From Crocinitomicaceae bacterium (lineage in GTDB: Bacteria > Bacteroidota > Bacteroidia > Flavobacteriales_D > Sanyastnellaceae): a stretch of DNA of 8,727 nucleotides. The stretch lies in assembly GCA_020848015.1 (NCBI GenBank), contig JADLBA010000012.1:1-8727 (forward strand). The letters are read 5' to 3'. Position 1 is the stretch's first letter; the number at the start of each line of letters is the position of its first letter. Shown here piece after piece: positions 1 to 6,471 of the stretch. The notes below the pieces were generated by a model. It was not told the DNA's origin. It was given only the letters and a program-made list of their open reading frames with translations, and made no database searches. Made by a program: the position numbers and the translations under genes.

Positions 1-418
1 AAAGACACGGACACCGCAGACTCAATTTCTTATGTGTACCGTTTTTGAAGATGAGGAGAGCATCTTCAATGCGCTCAAGGCGGGTGCATCCGGTTATATT
101 TTAAAGAATGTTACAATTGATGAATTGGTAAAACATATCCGCGAAATTTATGCGGGGTTGTCGCCGATGTCCGGATTGATTGCACGCAAGGTCATCATGC
201 ATTTTCAGCAGCCCACTATGTCTGATGAGGCGCGCTCTCTGCTGAGTCCGAGAGAACAAGAGGTACTACAGTATTTATCGCGTGGGTTGCGCTATAAAGA
301 AATTGCCTCGAAGGTCAACCTGAGTGCAGAAACAGTGAGAACCCATATCCGGAATATATATATCAAACTGCAGGTAGATAATAAAACGGAAGCGATCAAC
401 AAGGTATATCGCCGGTGA
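1..418 (+). CDS. NarL/LuxR-family response regulator, 3' part (5' end outside window)
   Basis: This is a two-component DNA-binding response regulator. The first complete codon is at 2-4 and the frame is open to the left edge, so the ATG at 32 is an internal Met and not the start. The visible N-terminal part is the end of a receiver domain. It has the switch Thr (in LMCTVFED) and the conserved Lys of GASGYILK. The phospho-acceptor Asp lies upstream of the window. After the linker SPMSGLIARKV comes a full LuxR-type helix-turn-helix: LSPREQEVL, then YKEIASKVNLSAETVRTHI, then the end of the recognition helix. The protein stops at 416-418 (TGA), soon after the HTH, as is normal for the family. It converges on the minus-strand operon, so no shared transcription is implied. 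Its histidine kinase partner is not in view. Family assignment is secure; target genes are unknown. Confidence 0.93.
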   Translation, partial: KTRTPQTQFLMCTVFEDEESIFNALKAGASGYILKNVTIDELVKHIREIYAGLSPMSGLIARKVIMHFQQPTMSDEARSLLSPREQEVLQYLSRGLRYKEIASKVNLSAETVRTHIRNIYIKLQVDNKTEAINKVYRR

Positions 419-459
419 GATTATTCGTTTTAAAGAAATACTCAGGAGGATATGCTGAA

Positions 460-486
460 GTACTAAGGAGGGTTATACGTTTTTTT
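460..486 (+). terminator. Weak candidate intrinsic terminator after the response regulator
   Basis: The sequence GTAcTAA-GGAGGG-TTATAC can fold into a six-pair stem with one bulged C and a six-base loop. It is followed by G and a run of seven T (480-486). The stem is A/T-rich and would be unstable, so the T-run and its position 42 bp after the stop codon carry most of the argument. A second, longer hairpin (490-498 with 518-527) lies just downstream. Confidence 0.28.
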
Positions 487-532
487 AGTGCAGACCTCAC
501 CGGTAAGGATGGGAGCAGAGGTGCTGCCGGAA

Positions 533-1018
533 TCACTTTTCTTTTTTCTTTTTCAAAATCAACCCTATCTCCATTGCATAATGAAGCGGGTCAACACCGG
601 GCACTGCCTGCTCAAGAGTGTATGTATAGACACCATGCGAAGGGTAATTTTTTTCGGCATCTATTACGTATTCAAGGTCAATAATATCAAACCCTTTTTC
701 TCCGATAAATTGACCGCTTGAGTCTCTCACCGGTATTTCAATATCCCGGATGGTCTTCTTTCCTGAAGGTGCATTCTCTGTCATGCGAATGATGACTTTG
801 TCGAACATATATCCGGTGGCATAGCGGAAAGCGAGAATGAATTTGAGAGGCGTACTGTTGTCTCTGATATCAATGTCGAAAGTACGGGGATCGCTCTTCT
901 TCCATTGAACATCGGAGCCGAGTTCCTTGTACTCCTTATATACAATTTCGTCACCGCTGCAGGCTATGAACAAAAGAGAAACAAAGAATAGGGCAATTAT
1001 TCTTTTTATGGAATGCAT
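533..1018 (-). CDS. gldH: GldH-like gliding-motility lipoprotein
   Basis: A 161-residue envelope lipoprotein. The chosen ATG (1018) gives a compact type II signal peptide: MHSIKR, a hydrophobic stretch, then FIAC with the lipidated Cys at residue 20. An upstream in-frame ATG at 1054 forms an ATGA overlap with the preceding gene. It would add 12 residues before the same hydrophobic core and is a real alternative. The mature part fits the GldH pattern: a WKKSDPRTFDIDI strand near 39-51, an FRYATGY segment near 64-70, an SGQFIGEKGFDI segment near 101-111, and a closing GVYTYTLEQA...AMEIGLILKK from 129. Known for the family: GldH is required for gliding and the linked type IX secretion machinery in Flavobacterium johnsoniae. 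Residues after the Cys are SGDE, loosely like the acidic signal that sends Bacteroidota lipoproteins to the surface. Assignment is by recalled pattern, without a profile search. It is the last gene of the operon. Confidence 0.68.
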   Translation of the reverse strand: MHSIKRIIALFFVSLLFIACSGDEIVYKEYKELGSDVQWKKSDPRTFDIDIRDNSTPLKFILAFRYATGYMFDKVIIRMTENAPSGKKTIRDIEIPVRDSSGQFIGEKGFDIIDLEYVIDAEKNYPSHGVYTYTLEQAVPGVDPLHYAMEIGLILKKKKEK

Positions 1019-1050
1019 ACCGGAAAAAGTGTATGTTGAATTTATTCTAT

Positions 1051-2358
1051 TCATTTTTCCGGCACCTGGAAGATGCTTTTGATCCATACCATATCTCCCT
1101 CAGAGTTATAGACAGAAATGGTCATGGTTCTTTCTCCTTTCTTCCCACTGAAACCAAGCGTGGCAAAGTTTCGCTGTGTTACCATTGTTCTGTCAACACG
1201 CAGGGTATTTTCTTCTTTCGACGAAGTGTAAGGAGAGCTGGTTAGCGGTGATACTGTAAGGTCGTAAATATCTACACCTGTATCAAGAGCAAGTTTGCTG
1301 AGTTCGGTAAAATGCCTGTCGCCGGTAATAAATACAACACCTTTAATGTTGTTGCTTTCTATCAGGTCCAATATGGTTTGGCGTTCTGTAGGGCAAGTGG
1401 CATAGGTCTCATACCCTGCATAGGTATTCAAAAACTGCCCGCCCATTACGACCAGTTTGAATGGAGCCTTGCTGAATTTTAATGACTGTATCAGCCAGTC
1501 AATCTGTTTTTTCCCCAGAAAGGTGCACCCTTGCCCGTTGACGTTCGGTGCCACACGATAGTAGCGATTGTCGAGCAGGAAAAAATCAATGTCACTCCAT
1601 GAAAATTGAGTAGTGATGCCCTCTCCTTCTTCCTCTCCGGGAAGGCCATAAGACGGGTTAGCCCAGAAATGTTTGAAGGCATCCAGCGTCCAGTCTTTGT
1701 GTATATAACTTCCATTGCCATCATTGGGGCCAAAATCATGATCATCCCAAATAGCGTAGTTTGCGCAGGAAGAAAGGAGGTTCTTCAACTCTGGAGTGTC
1801 TCTCATATCTGAGTAGCGGTGTATAATGCCGGAGCGGCTGTTGAAGTCCACCTCGCGCAGATAGACATTGTCTCCTCCCCACAGCATCAGGTCGGGTTTG
1901 GTAGCGAGGATAGAGGAGAATATCTGATAATCTCCGCCATAGGGATTGCCTGGTCTATCGTATTGTTCTTCATTGATAAAAACACAACTTCCCAATGCTA
2001 CTTTAAACGGTGGAGGATCAGTGCGGTATTGCCATAGTGCCTGAGTAGTTAAGCTGTATGGAATGGTATTGCTGCCGACAATATATTTATAGGTCGTTGC
2101 AGGTTCGAGGTCTGTCAGATAAAAGGTGGCGGTATTTCCGAAGAGGCTGTCGGGTTTGAGTTCGATTTTTTTCAAGTCCTTCATATTTTTTTCGGGCCAG
2201 TAGGTAAGTATAACCGGCTGGCTTGAAGATGCCTGCACCCACACGGAGGCTTCGCGCATATCTATATGGCCGAGCATGGGGCCAGATAAAAGTTTGTACT
2301 GACCACATAGGTTGAGACAACCTGCAAAAAATAAAAATACAATGAGAATGGATTTCAT
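1051..2358 (-). CDS. PhoD-family alkaline phosphatase/phosphodiesterase, exported
   Basis: A 435-residue exported metallophosphatase. Residues 1-20 form a signal peptide. It could be lipidated at Cys14 (FAGC) or cleaved near CGQ at 18-20, and the sequence does not decide between these. Residues 21-115 look like the N-terminal beta domain of PhoD proteins (GPMLGHIDMREASVWVQ). The catalytic domain then shows the family ligands in order: GSC at 123-125, GGDNVY at 161-166 (Asp163, Tyr166), WDDHDFGPND at 204-213, LDNRYYR at 262-268 and GDRHFTE at 346-352 (Asp347, His349). In Bacillus PhoD the matching Cys, Asp, Tyr, Asp and His bind the iron-calcium cluster, so all key residues appear present. AGGAA at 2372-2368 precedes the ATG by about 9 bases. 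The gene follows a glycosyltransferase after 16 bp. The substrate is unknown; a phosphodiester in a surface polymer is possible but not shown. Confidence 0.9.
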   Translation of the reverse strand: MKSILIVFLFFAGCLNLCGQYKLLSGPMLGHIDMREASVWVQASSSQPVILTYWPEKNMKDLKKIELKPDSLFGNTATFYLTDLEPATTYKYIVGSNTIPYSLTTQALWQYRTDPPPFKVALGSCVFINEEQYDRPGNPYGGDYQIFSSILATKPDLMLWGGDNVYLREVDFNSRSGIIHRYSDMRDTPELKNLLSSCANYAIWDDHDFGPNDGNGSYIHKDWTLDAFKHFWANPSYGLPGEEEGEGITTQFSWSDIDFFLLDNRYYRVAPNVNGQGCTFLGKKQIDWLIQSLKFSKAPFKLVVMGGQFLNTYAGYETYATCPTERQTILDLIESNNIKGVVFITGDRHFTELSKLALDTGVDIYDLTVSPLTSSPYTSSKEENTLRVDRTMVTQRNFATLGFSGKKGERTMTISVYNSEGDMVWIKSIFQVPEK

Positions 2359-2374
2359 AAATGGTTGTTCCTGT

Positions 2375-3562
2375 TTAAAGTTTCGGTACTATCTTTTTAT
2401 TTTCAAAGAAAACAACTTCCAGTTGATCAACTGTTTTCTTCCAGTTAAAGTTTTGCTGTACGTATTTTTTTCCTTCGCGGCCTTTTTCAGCAGCTATTTT
2501 TTCTGAGTTGAGGAGATGAAGTACTTTTTCTGCAAACTCTTCCGGTTCATCGGTGATAGATAAAAAATTTGCCGAACCCTCTCCGAGCGCTTTTGCGGCC
2601 AATGGTGAAGTAACGCAGGGGAGTTCCATGGCCATCGCTTCGAGGAGTTTGTTTTGCATACCGCTGCCGATTCTCAGTGGCGCTACAAAAATGCGGGATG
2701 AATTGTATGCCTCTCTGATATCGTCCATCCACCCGGAGACAGACACATTTTTCTGTTTCAGCCCTACAACCTCTTTTGCGGGATTGGCACCGGCAATAAG
2801 CAGTTGTATTTCTTGCCTGCGGCGATGGATCAGAGGCAAAATTTCTTTTACAAGAAAAACTGCACAGTCAATATTTGGAGGATAGCTCATATTACCCGTC
2901 AGTACCAGGTCATATTTTTTTTCTGAAGAAACTGGCTGAAAATAAGAATCATCTACCCCGTTCGGAATTACCTCAATGGTATTTCTCCTGCTGTGATAGA
3001 TCAATTGCTGATCCTGTTTGCTGATAATAGTGTGCCGCTCGAAATAATCAAAGATCAGGTTTTCATAAGCTACAAGTCGCTGCGCTTCGATTCTCAATAG
3101 CGATCTCAAGAAAAATGGGGCTGAGGTTATTCTTCTATGGAGACCTGCACTCAGGGCATCCATATAGTCGAGTGTTTTGGGAAAGTTGTGTAGATTTTTC
3201 ACATATTCACTGCATCGGATCAACTGGCAGTAAATATGATCAGGATGAAAATCTTCGATCTTTCTCTTTATTTTTTTTGCAACGGTGCGCTGGTAGAAAT
3301 AATGAACCTGAAACGGTTTATCGGAAAAAAGTCCGATAAATAATCGCCACAATATCAGCCATCGCTTCAGATAAAAAATGTGCAGTTCGCTGACTATACT
3401 TCTGAGATGCGCTTCGTGCACCGGTTGAATTTTCGTGTCAGAAAGACAACAGAGCATGACTTCGTGTTTCTCAGCGAGGCACTTCAACTGATGATAAGCG
3501 CGGAGTTTATCTCCTTTTTCTAACGGATAAGGGACACGGGAGAGAACAACTGCGATCTTCAT
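2375..3562 (-). CDS. GT4 glycosyltransferase, Stp1-like (TIGR03087-like)
   Basis: A 395-residue cytoplasmic or membrane-associated retaining glycosyltransferase with two Rossmann-like domains (GT-B fold). The N-terminal domain opens with SRVPYPLEKGDKLRAYH (8-24), the glycine-loop region of this subgroup. A hydrophobic, Arg-containing stretch near 63-80 could sit on the membrane. The C-terminal domain has VIPNGVD (198-204), LTGNMSYPPN (221-230), IAGANP (256-261), VSGWMDD (275-281) and RIGSGMQNKLLEAMA (297-311). Glu308 is the nucleotide-sugar-binding Glu. The first Glu of the classic EX7E pair is Ser300, as in the PEP-CTERM-associated Stp1 group that this resembles. No exosortase or PEP-CTERM gene is visible, so the resemblance does not imply that system. 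The start codon overlaps the previous gene's stop (ATGA, 3562-3559), so the two transferases are probably translationally coupled. Donor and acceptor are unknown. Confidence 0.9.
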   Translation of the reverse strand: MKIAVVLSRVPYPLEKGDKLRAYHQLKCLAEKHEVMLCCLSDTKIQPVHEAHLRSIVSELHIFYLKRWLILWRLFIGLFSDKPFQVHYFYQRTVAKKIKRKIEDFHPDHIYCQLIRCSEYVKNLHNFPKTLDYMDALSAGLHRRITSAPFFLRSLLRIEAQRLVAYENLIFDYFERHTIISKQDQQLIYHSRRNTIEVIPNGVDDSYFQPVSSEKKYDLVLTGNMSYPPNIDCAVFLVKEILPLIHRRRQEIQLLIAGANPAKEVVGLKQKNVSVSGWMDDIREAYNSSRIFVAPLRIGSGMQNKLLEAMAMELPCVTSPLAAKALGEGSANFLSITDEPEEFAEKVLHLLNSEKIAAEKGREGKKYVQQNFNWKKTVDQLEVVFFENKKIVPKL

Positions 3563-4761
3563 GCTTTGCGAAGTTCCTTATAAAATGATATCAACTTTGC
3601 AGTAATTGTAGTGAGATCAAAATGTTGCTTTGCGTGTATCCTCCCTTCTTTGCCAAGTTCTTCTGCAACTTTTGGGGAGCTGACCAGGAGGTCAACAGCT
3701 TCCACCCACGATTCTACATCATTGGCAATAAGGATATTTTTTCCCGGAATGCAGTCAATACCCTGTGCCCCGATAGTGGTAGAAATAACTGATTTCCCCA
3801 GCGCCAGACCCTCGATGATCTTGACCCGGATACCACTTGCAGAAAGCAGCGGAACAATCATCGTTGATTTGCTGCGCATAAAGGCTTTGGCATCTTCTAC
3901 CTCACCTATCACTATAACATTCGGAAACTTATTGCCGATAATATTTTCCGGCATTCCTCTTCCCGCCAGATAGAGTTTCAGTTCGGGAAACCGGCGGTGT
4001 ATTTCCGGCCAGATGTCTTCTATGAACCACAGAATACCTTCGAGGTTAGGGCTCCAGTTCATTGAGCCAAGGTGAAAGAGCGATGGTACTTCCGGTAAAC
4101 TATCCTCTTCTGGATAATCATCCACTCGAATGCCGAAAGGTATATTCCGGATGATTTTTTTTACGCCAAGGGCTTCAAAACGGTTTTTATCTTCCTCGCT
4201 GATCGCTGCAATTCCGTTGACAGATTTAAGAATGTCGAGCTCATAATTTTTGAGTTGATTGCTGAGGTATTTCAGATAAGCTCTTTTTGCAATGTTGCGG
4301 GTGCCGGAGGCAATTTTTTCCCAAATTACAAACTCGAGATTATGTGATCTCAAAACGATGGACGCATTGCTGTACCGCTTGATGGTACTGATATAAGGAG
4401 TCATGAAGAGACTTTCGAGATGTATAATATCGAATTTTCTTTTTTTCAGCAGACGGGTAAGGGCGATGTCATAATCCGGGCTGAAGAATCTGCTGATATT
4501 GTAGGAATCGGATGTCATGAAGTTCGAAAATGCATCAATCATGTTAATTCTTGTATCCACAAAAACTCCTTCTATTTCAGTTTTGTCAAGATAGTCTGCC
4601 GGCATCGCCGATGGATTGAAGGGGTGTTTGCGGGTAAAAATGGTGAGAATTTTTACCTTGTGTCCGGCAGACATCAGCCCGGTGGTTACATTGTTCATAG
4701 CAATGCATCCACCGTCAATAGCGGGTAATGGAGGTTTGTGGCAGAGTTGAAGTATTTTCAT
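3559..4761 (-). CDS. GT4 glycosyltransferase (group 1)
   Basis: A 400-residue GT-B glycosyltransferase, second of a coupled pair. N-terminal domain: a start strand MKILQLCHKPPLP, the DGG loop at 16-18, IIHLESLFMTPY at 112-123 and RSHNLEFVIWE at 138-148; the SHN/WE pattern is typical of this group. C-terminal domain: FGIRVDDY (209-216), LGSMNWSPNLEG (231-242), YLAGRGMP (264-271) and SGIRVKIIEGLALGK (309-323). Glu317 is the conserved nucleotide-sugar Glu; the first Glu of EX7E is replaced by Ser309. The neighbouring transferase has the same Ser and the same SGxxxKxxE layout, so the two belong to related subfamilies and may act in succession on one glycan. No signal peptide or clear membrane span is seen. 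It begins inside the permease stop (ATGA, 4761-4758) and ends inside the next start. The sugar is not predictable from sequence. Confidence 0.9.
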   Translation of the reverse strand: MKILQLCHKPPLPAIDGGCIAMNNVTTGLMSAGHKVKILTIFTRKHPFNPSAMPADYLDKTEIEGVFVDTRINMIDAFSNFMTSDSYNISRFFSPDYDIALTRLLKKRKFDIIHLESLFMTPYISTIKRYSNASIVLRSHNLEFVIWEKIASGTRNIAKRAYLKYLSNQLKNYELDILKSVNGIAAISEEDKNRFEALGVKKIIRNIPFGIRVDDYPEEDSLPEVPSLFHLGSMNWSPNLEGILWFIEDIWPEIHRRFPELKLYLAGRGMPENIIGNKFPNVIVIGEVEDAKAFMRSKSTMIVPLLSASGIRVKIIEGLALGKSVISTTIGAQGIDCIPGKNILIANDVESWVEAVDLLVSSPKVAEELGKEGRIHAKQHFDLTTITAKLISFYKELRKA

Positions 4762-6245
4762 TTACCTGGCCGGAGTTTTAAAAATACAAGGACACGATTC
4801 AATGCCGCAATGTAGGTATCCCTTTCTACCAGTGCTGCTTCTTTGGTTGCCTTATAGGTAAGCCAGATACTCAGTGGGAGCATAAAAGCAGTGCTGAGCC
4901 ACATCCCTAATGCCGGCTCAATGATCATGGTCTTTGCCATCCGTTCTCCTGCAGTGGTGAGCAACTGATAGATAATAAACAACAAAAGTGCAATTACGGT
5001 AGGGAAACCAAGCCCTCCCTTTCTGATAATTGCACCTAAAGGAGCGCCGATAAAAAAGAGTACTAAGCATGCCGCCGAAAGAATAAACTTGCGGTGCCAT
5101 TCGATAAGGTGACGGCTGAGAAACCTCTCTCGTGTAAGCGCTTCCTCTTCAATCTTATCAATTGAGTCTTTGCTTCTGCGACCACTTTCTCTCGCGGCAG
5201 TAACAGCTTTGAGTTGATCACCGGCGGACAGTTGGTCGAAAAACCATTCCGGATTTCCCGATTGTGCCACTGTATGATTGCTATCCGGAAGATGGAGCAT
5301 TCTTATGCTGCTCGCGGCTATCTGGAGCTTTACGCTGTCAATACGCAAACGCATACTGTCCACCGCATGATCAATTTGCCGGATTGTCATCATCTCATAA
5401 GAGTTGCGGAAGATATCCTCGTTATTGTCTTTAAAAGCGAGCGAGCTGAGGTCGAGCCGCAATACCGTGCTTTCAAAATGATTTGAAATAAAAGGAAAAA
5501 TTTTTTCTTTTCTTTTACCCAGCTCATCTTGTTCGTCATAAGAATAGCCATCATAGAGGGTCATGATCAGAAAACCCTTGTCGTCGGTTTGCTCCATTAC
5601 TCCGCGTCTTGCCCTGATTACGGTGCGGTTTCCCCTCCTTGAATCTCGGTGGTCGTAGATCAGTACGTCGTTTAGTTCATTGGTTTGTTTGGACTTACTC
5701 TGCACCCGGATGCTGATTCCTTCAATGCCATTGTAAAACACGCCATCGGTGAGATTCAGTGCCGGCTTGTGCTGAACAATGCTGTAAAGGAGTGTCCTGA
5801 ATTTGAGGTTGGCAATCGGCCATACATTATTGGCAAATAAAAAGGCCCCGATCGAAAGCACAATATGGAAGATGATCAGTGGGCGCATGATATTGAATAG
5901 TGGAACACCGGCACTTTTCATCGCGGTCAGCTCGTTGTTTTCTGAAAGTGCTCCCATGGTCATAATACTGCTCATCAGAATCGCTAACGGGAGTGCCATA
6001 TTTACGATCCGCGCAGAAGCGTAAACTAATAGCTTAATAATAACCATCAGCTCCAGACCTCGCCCCATCAGGTCGTCGAGATATACCCAGACAAACTGCA
6101 TTTCAAAAATGAACATGGCTACCAAAAAGGTAATGATGAAGGGGCCGATATACGACCGCAGAAGGAGTATGGAGAGCTTATTCAATGCCTCGTTCAGTCT
6201 TCTTTGAGAGCCGGTAAAGGTATTCTTTAATGAAGCATGGCACAA
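4758..6245 (-). CDS. LptF/LptG-family (YjgP/YjgQ) permease
   Basis: An inner-membrane permease of the LPS-transport type, 495 residues from the ATG used here. Three membrane spans come first (about 33-56, 68-95, 119-140), with the family-typical MALPLAILMSSIMTMGALSE (83-102) and ELTAMKSAGV (105-114). A periplasmic region of about 245 residues follows, including LNLTDGVFYNGIEGISIRV (163-181) and a helical, charged part (about 285-385). Three more spans close the protein (387-407, 412-433, 443-464). LptF and LptG pair with the LptB ATPase to extract LPS from the inner membrane in known bacteria; the partner subunit is not here. Start: ATG 6245 has an AAGGG about 11 bases upstream. A TTG at 6185 would give MNKLSILLLRSYIGPF, closer to the usual family beginning, and would overlap the small upstream frame by only 8 bases. 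I consider TTG a serious alternative. Confidence 0.93.
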   Translation of the reverse strand: MCHASLKNTFTGSQRRLNEALNKLSILLLRSYIGPFIITFLVAMFIFEMQFVWVYLDDLMGRGLELMVIIKLLVYASARIVNMALPLAILMSSIMTMGALSENNELTAMKSAGVPLFNIMRPLIIFHIVLSIGAFLFANNVWPIANLKFRTLLYSIVQHKPALNLTDGVFYNGIEGISIRVQSKSKQTNELNDVLIYDHRDSRRGNRTVIRARRGVMEQTDDKGFLIMTLYDGYSYDEQDELGKRKEKIFPFISNHFESTVLRLDLSSLAFKDNNEDIFRNSYEMMTIRQIDHAVDSMRLRIDSVKLQIAASSIRMLHLPDSNHTVAQSGNPEWFFDQLSAGDQLKAVTAARESGRRSKDSIDKIEEEALTRERFLSRHLIEWHRKFILSAACLVLFFIGAPLGAIIRKGGLGFPTVIALLLFIIYQLLTTAGERMAKTMIIEPALGMWLSTAFMLPLSIWLTYKATKEAALVERDTYIAALNRVLVFLKLRPGK

Positions 6246-6366
6246 GTCGCCCTTTACAGAAGATGGCTTTGGCTAATATGAAACCCAAGCACATAATCGG
6301 ATTTAGGGTCGCGTATCCTCCCAGTAGTATATTGTAAAGAAGAATTGAATGAATGAATAAAAACAT
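6178..6366 (-). CDS. Possible small membrane protein, unknown
   Basis: A 62-codon frame heading the minus-strand operon. I do not recognise it. It begins with a hydrophobic stretch (MFLFIHSILLYNILLGGYA), continues with a second one (LNPIMCLGFILAKAIF) and ends in a basic, charged tail (IKEYLYRLSKKTERGIE), so two short membrane segments with a cytoplasmic tail are plausible. Its case rests on a clean AAAGGA five bases before the ATG, better than most sites in this window, and on its lying first after the divergent promoter region. Against it, it is short, a stop (TAA) lies just upstream in frame, and its 3' third overlaps the permease if that gene starts at 6245. The overlap shrinks to 8 bases with the TTG start. 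It could also be a decayed C-terminus of a larger protein, or chance. Confidence 0.38.
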   Translation of the reverse strand: MFLFIHSILLYNILLGGYATLNPIMCLGFILAKAIFCKGRLVPCFIKEYLYRLSKKTERGIE

Positions 6367-6371
6367 GAGAT

Positions 6372-6377
6372 TCCTTT
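6372..6377 (-). promoter_or_regulatory. Shine-Dalgarno AAAGGA before the 62-codon frame
   Basis: On the minus strand AAAGGA is followed by ATCTC and then ATG at 6366, a normal five-base spacing. It supports translation starting at 6366, before the permease, in a genome where most starts here lack a good site. Confidence 0.4.
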
Positions 6378-6395
6378 ATTAACTTATGATTGAAT

Positions 6396-6425
6396 TTTGA
6401 TGGACGAGCCGCACCCTTATATTCG
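6396..6425 (+). promoter_or_regulatory. Bacteroidota-type promoter for the protease
   Basis: TTTG at 6396-6399 and TATATTCG at 6418-6425 are 18 bases apart. This matches the known Bacteroidota housekeeping pattern TTTG, then TAnnTTTG, with one mismatch in the -7 box. Transcription would begin near 6430-6433, leaving a leader of about 40 bases before the protease ATG at 6470. It is a pattern match only. Confidence 0.5.
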
Positions 6426-6438
6426 CCCCCTGCAAAAC

Positions 6439-6471
6439 CAAATATGAACCTGTAATTTTTTTTAAGTCAAT
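6439..6471 (-). promoter_or_regulatory. Candidate promoter for the minus-strand envelope operon
   Basis: Read on the minus strand, CATATTTG (6446-6439) matches TAnnTTTG with one mismatch. ATTG (6471-6468) could serve as the -33 box, 21 bases upstream and also with one mismatch. Transcription would begin near 6432, about 65 bases before the first possible start codon. The position facing the protease promoter is sensible, but both boxes are imperfect. Confidence 0.28.

Noticed and set aside
412..503. 8-bp inverted repeat CCGGTGAG (412-419) / CTCACCGG (496-503)
   Set aside because: The arms are 76 bp apart, one lies over the stop codon, there is no extension, and CACCGG also recurs at 729-734; probably chance.
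415..721. Plus-strand open frames of 89 and 77 codons after the response regulator
   Set aside because: They run mainly antisense to the gldH-like gene, have no recognisable domain, and their composition follows from the opposite strand.
1491..1745. Minus-strand frame of 84 codons within the phosphatase
   Set aside because: It is a shifted-frame shadow; the phosphatase frame carries all metal-binding motifs without interruption.
2375..3562. A PEP-CTERM/exosortase system suggested by the Stp1-like glycosyltransferase
   Set aside because: No exosortase, PEP-CTERM protein or related polymerisation gene is present; the GT subgroup is wider than that system.
4420..4728. Plus-strand frame of 102 codons opposite the first glycosyltransferase
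   Set aside because: It is antisense to a complete GT4 gene, with no start signal and no protein-like pattern.
6345..6362. GAAT tetranucleotide repeat (about 3.5 copies) near the start of the 62-codon frame, suggestive of phase variation
   Set aside because: Too few copies for efficient slipped-strand change, and short A/T-rich repeats of this size are expected by chance.
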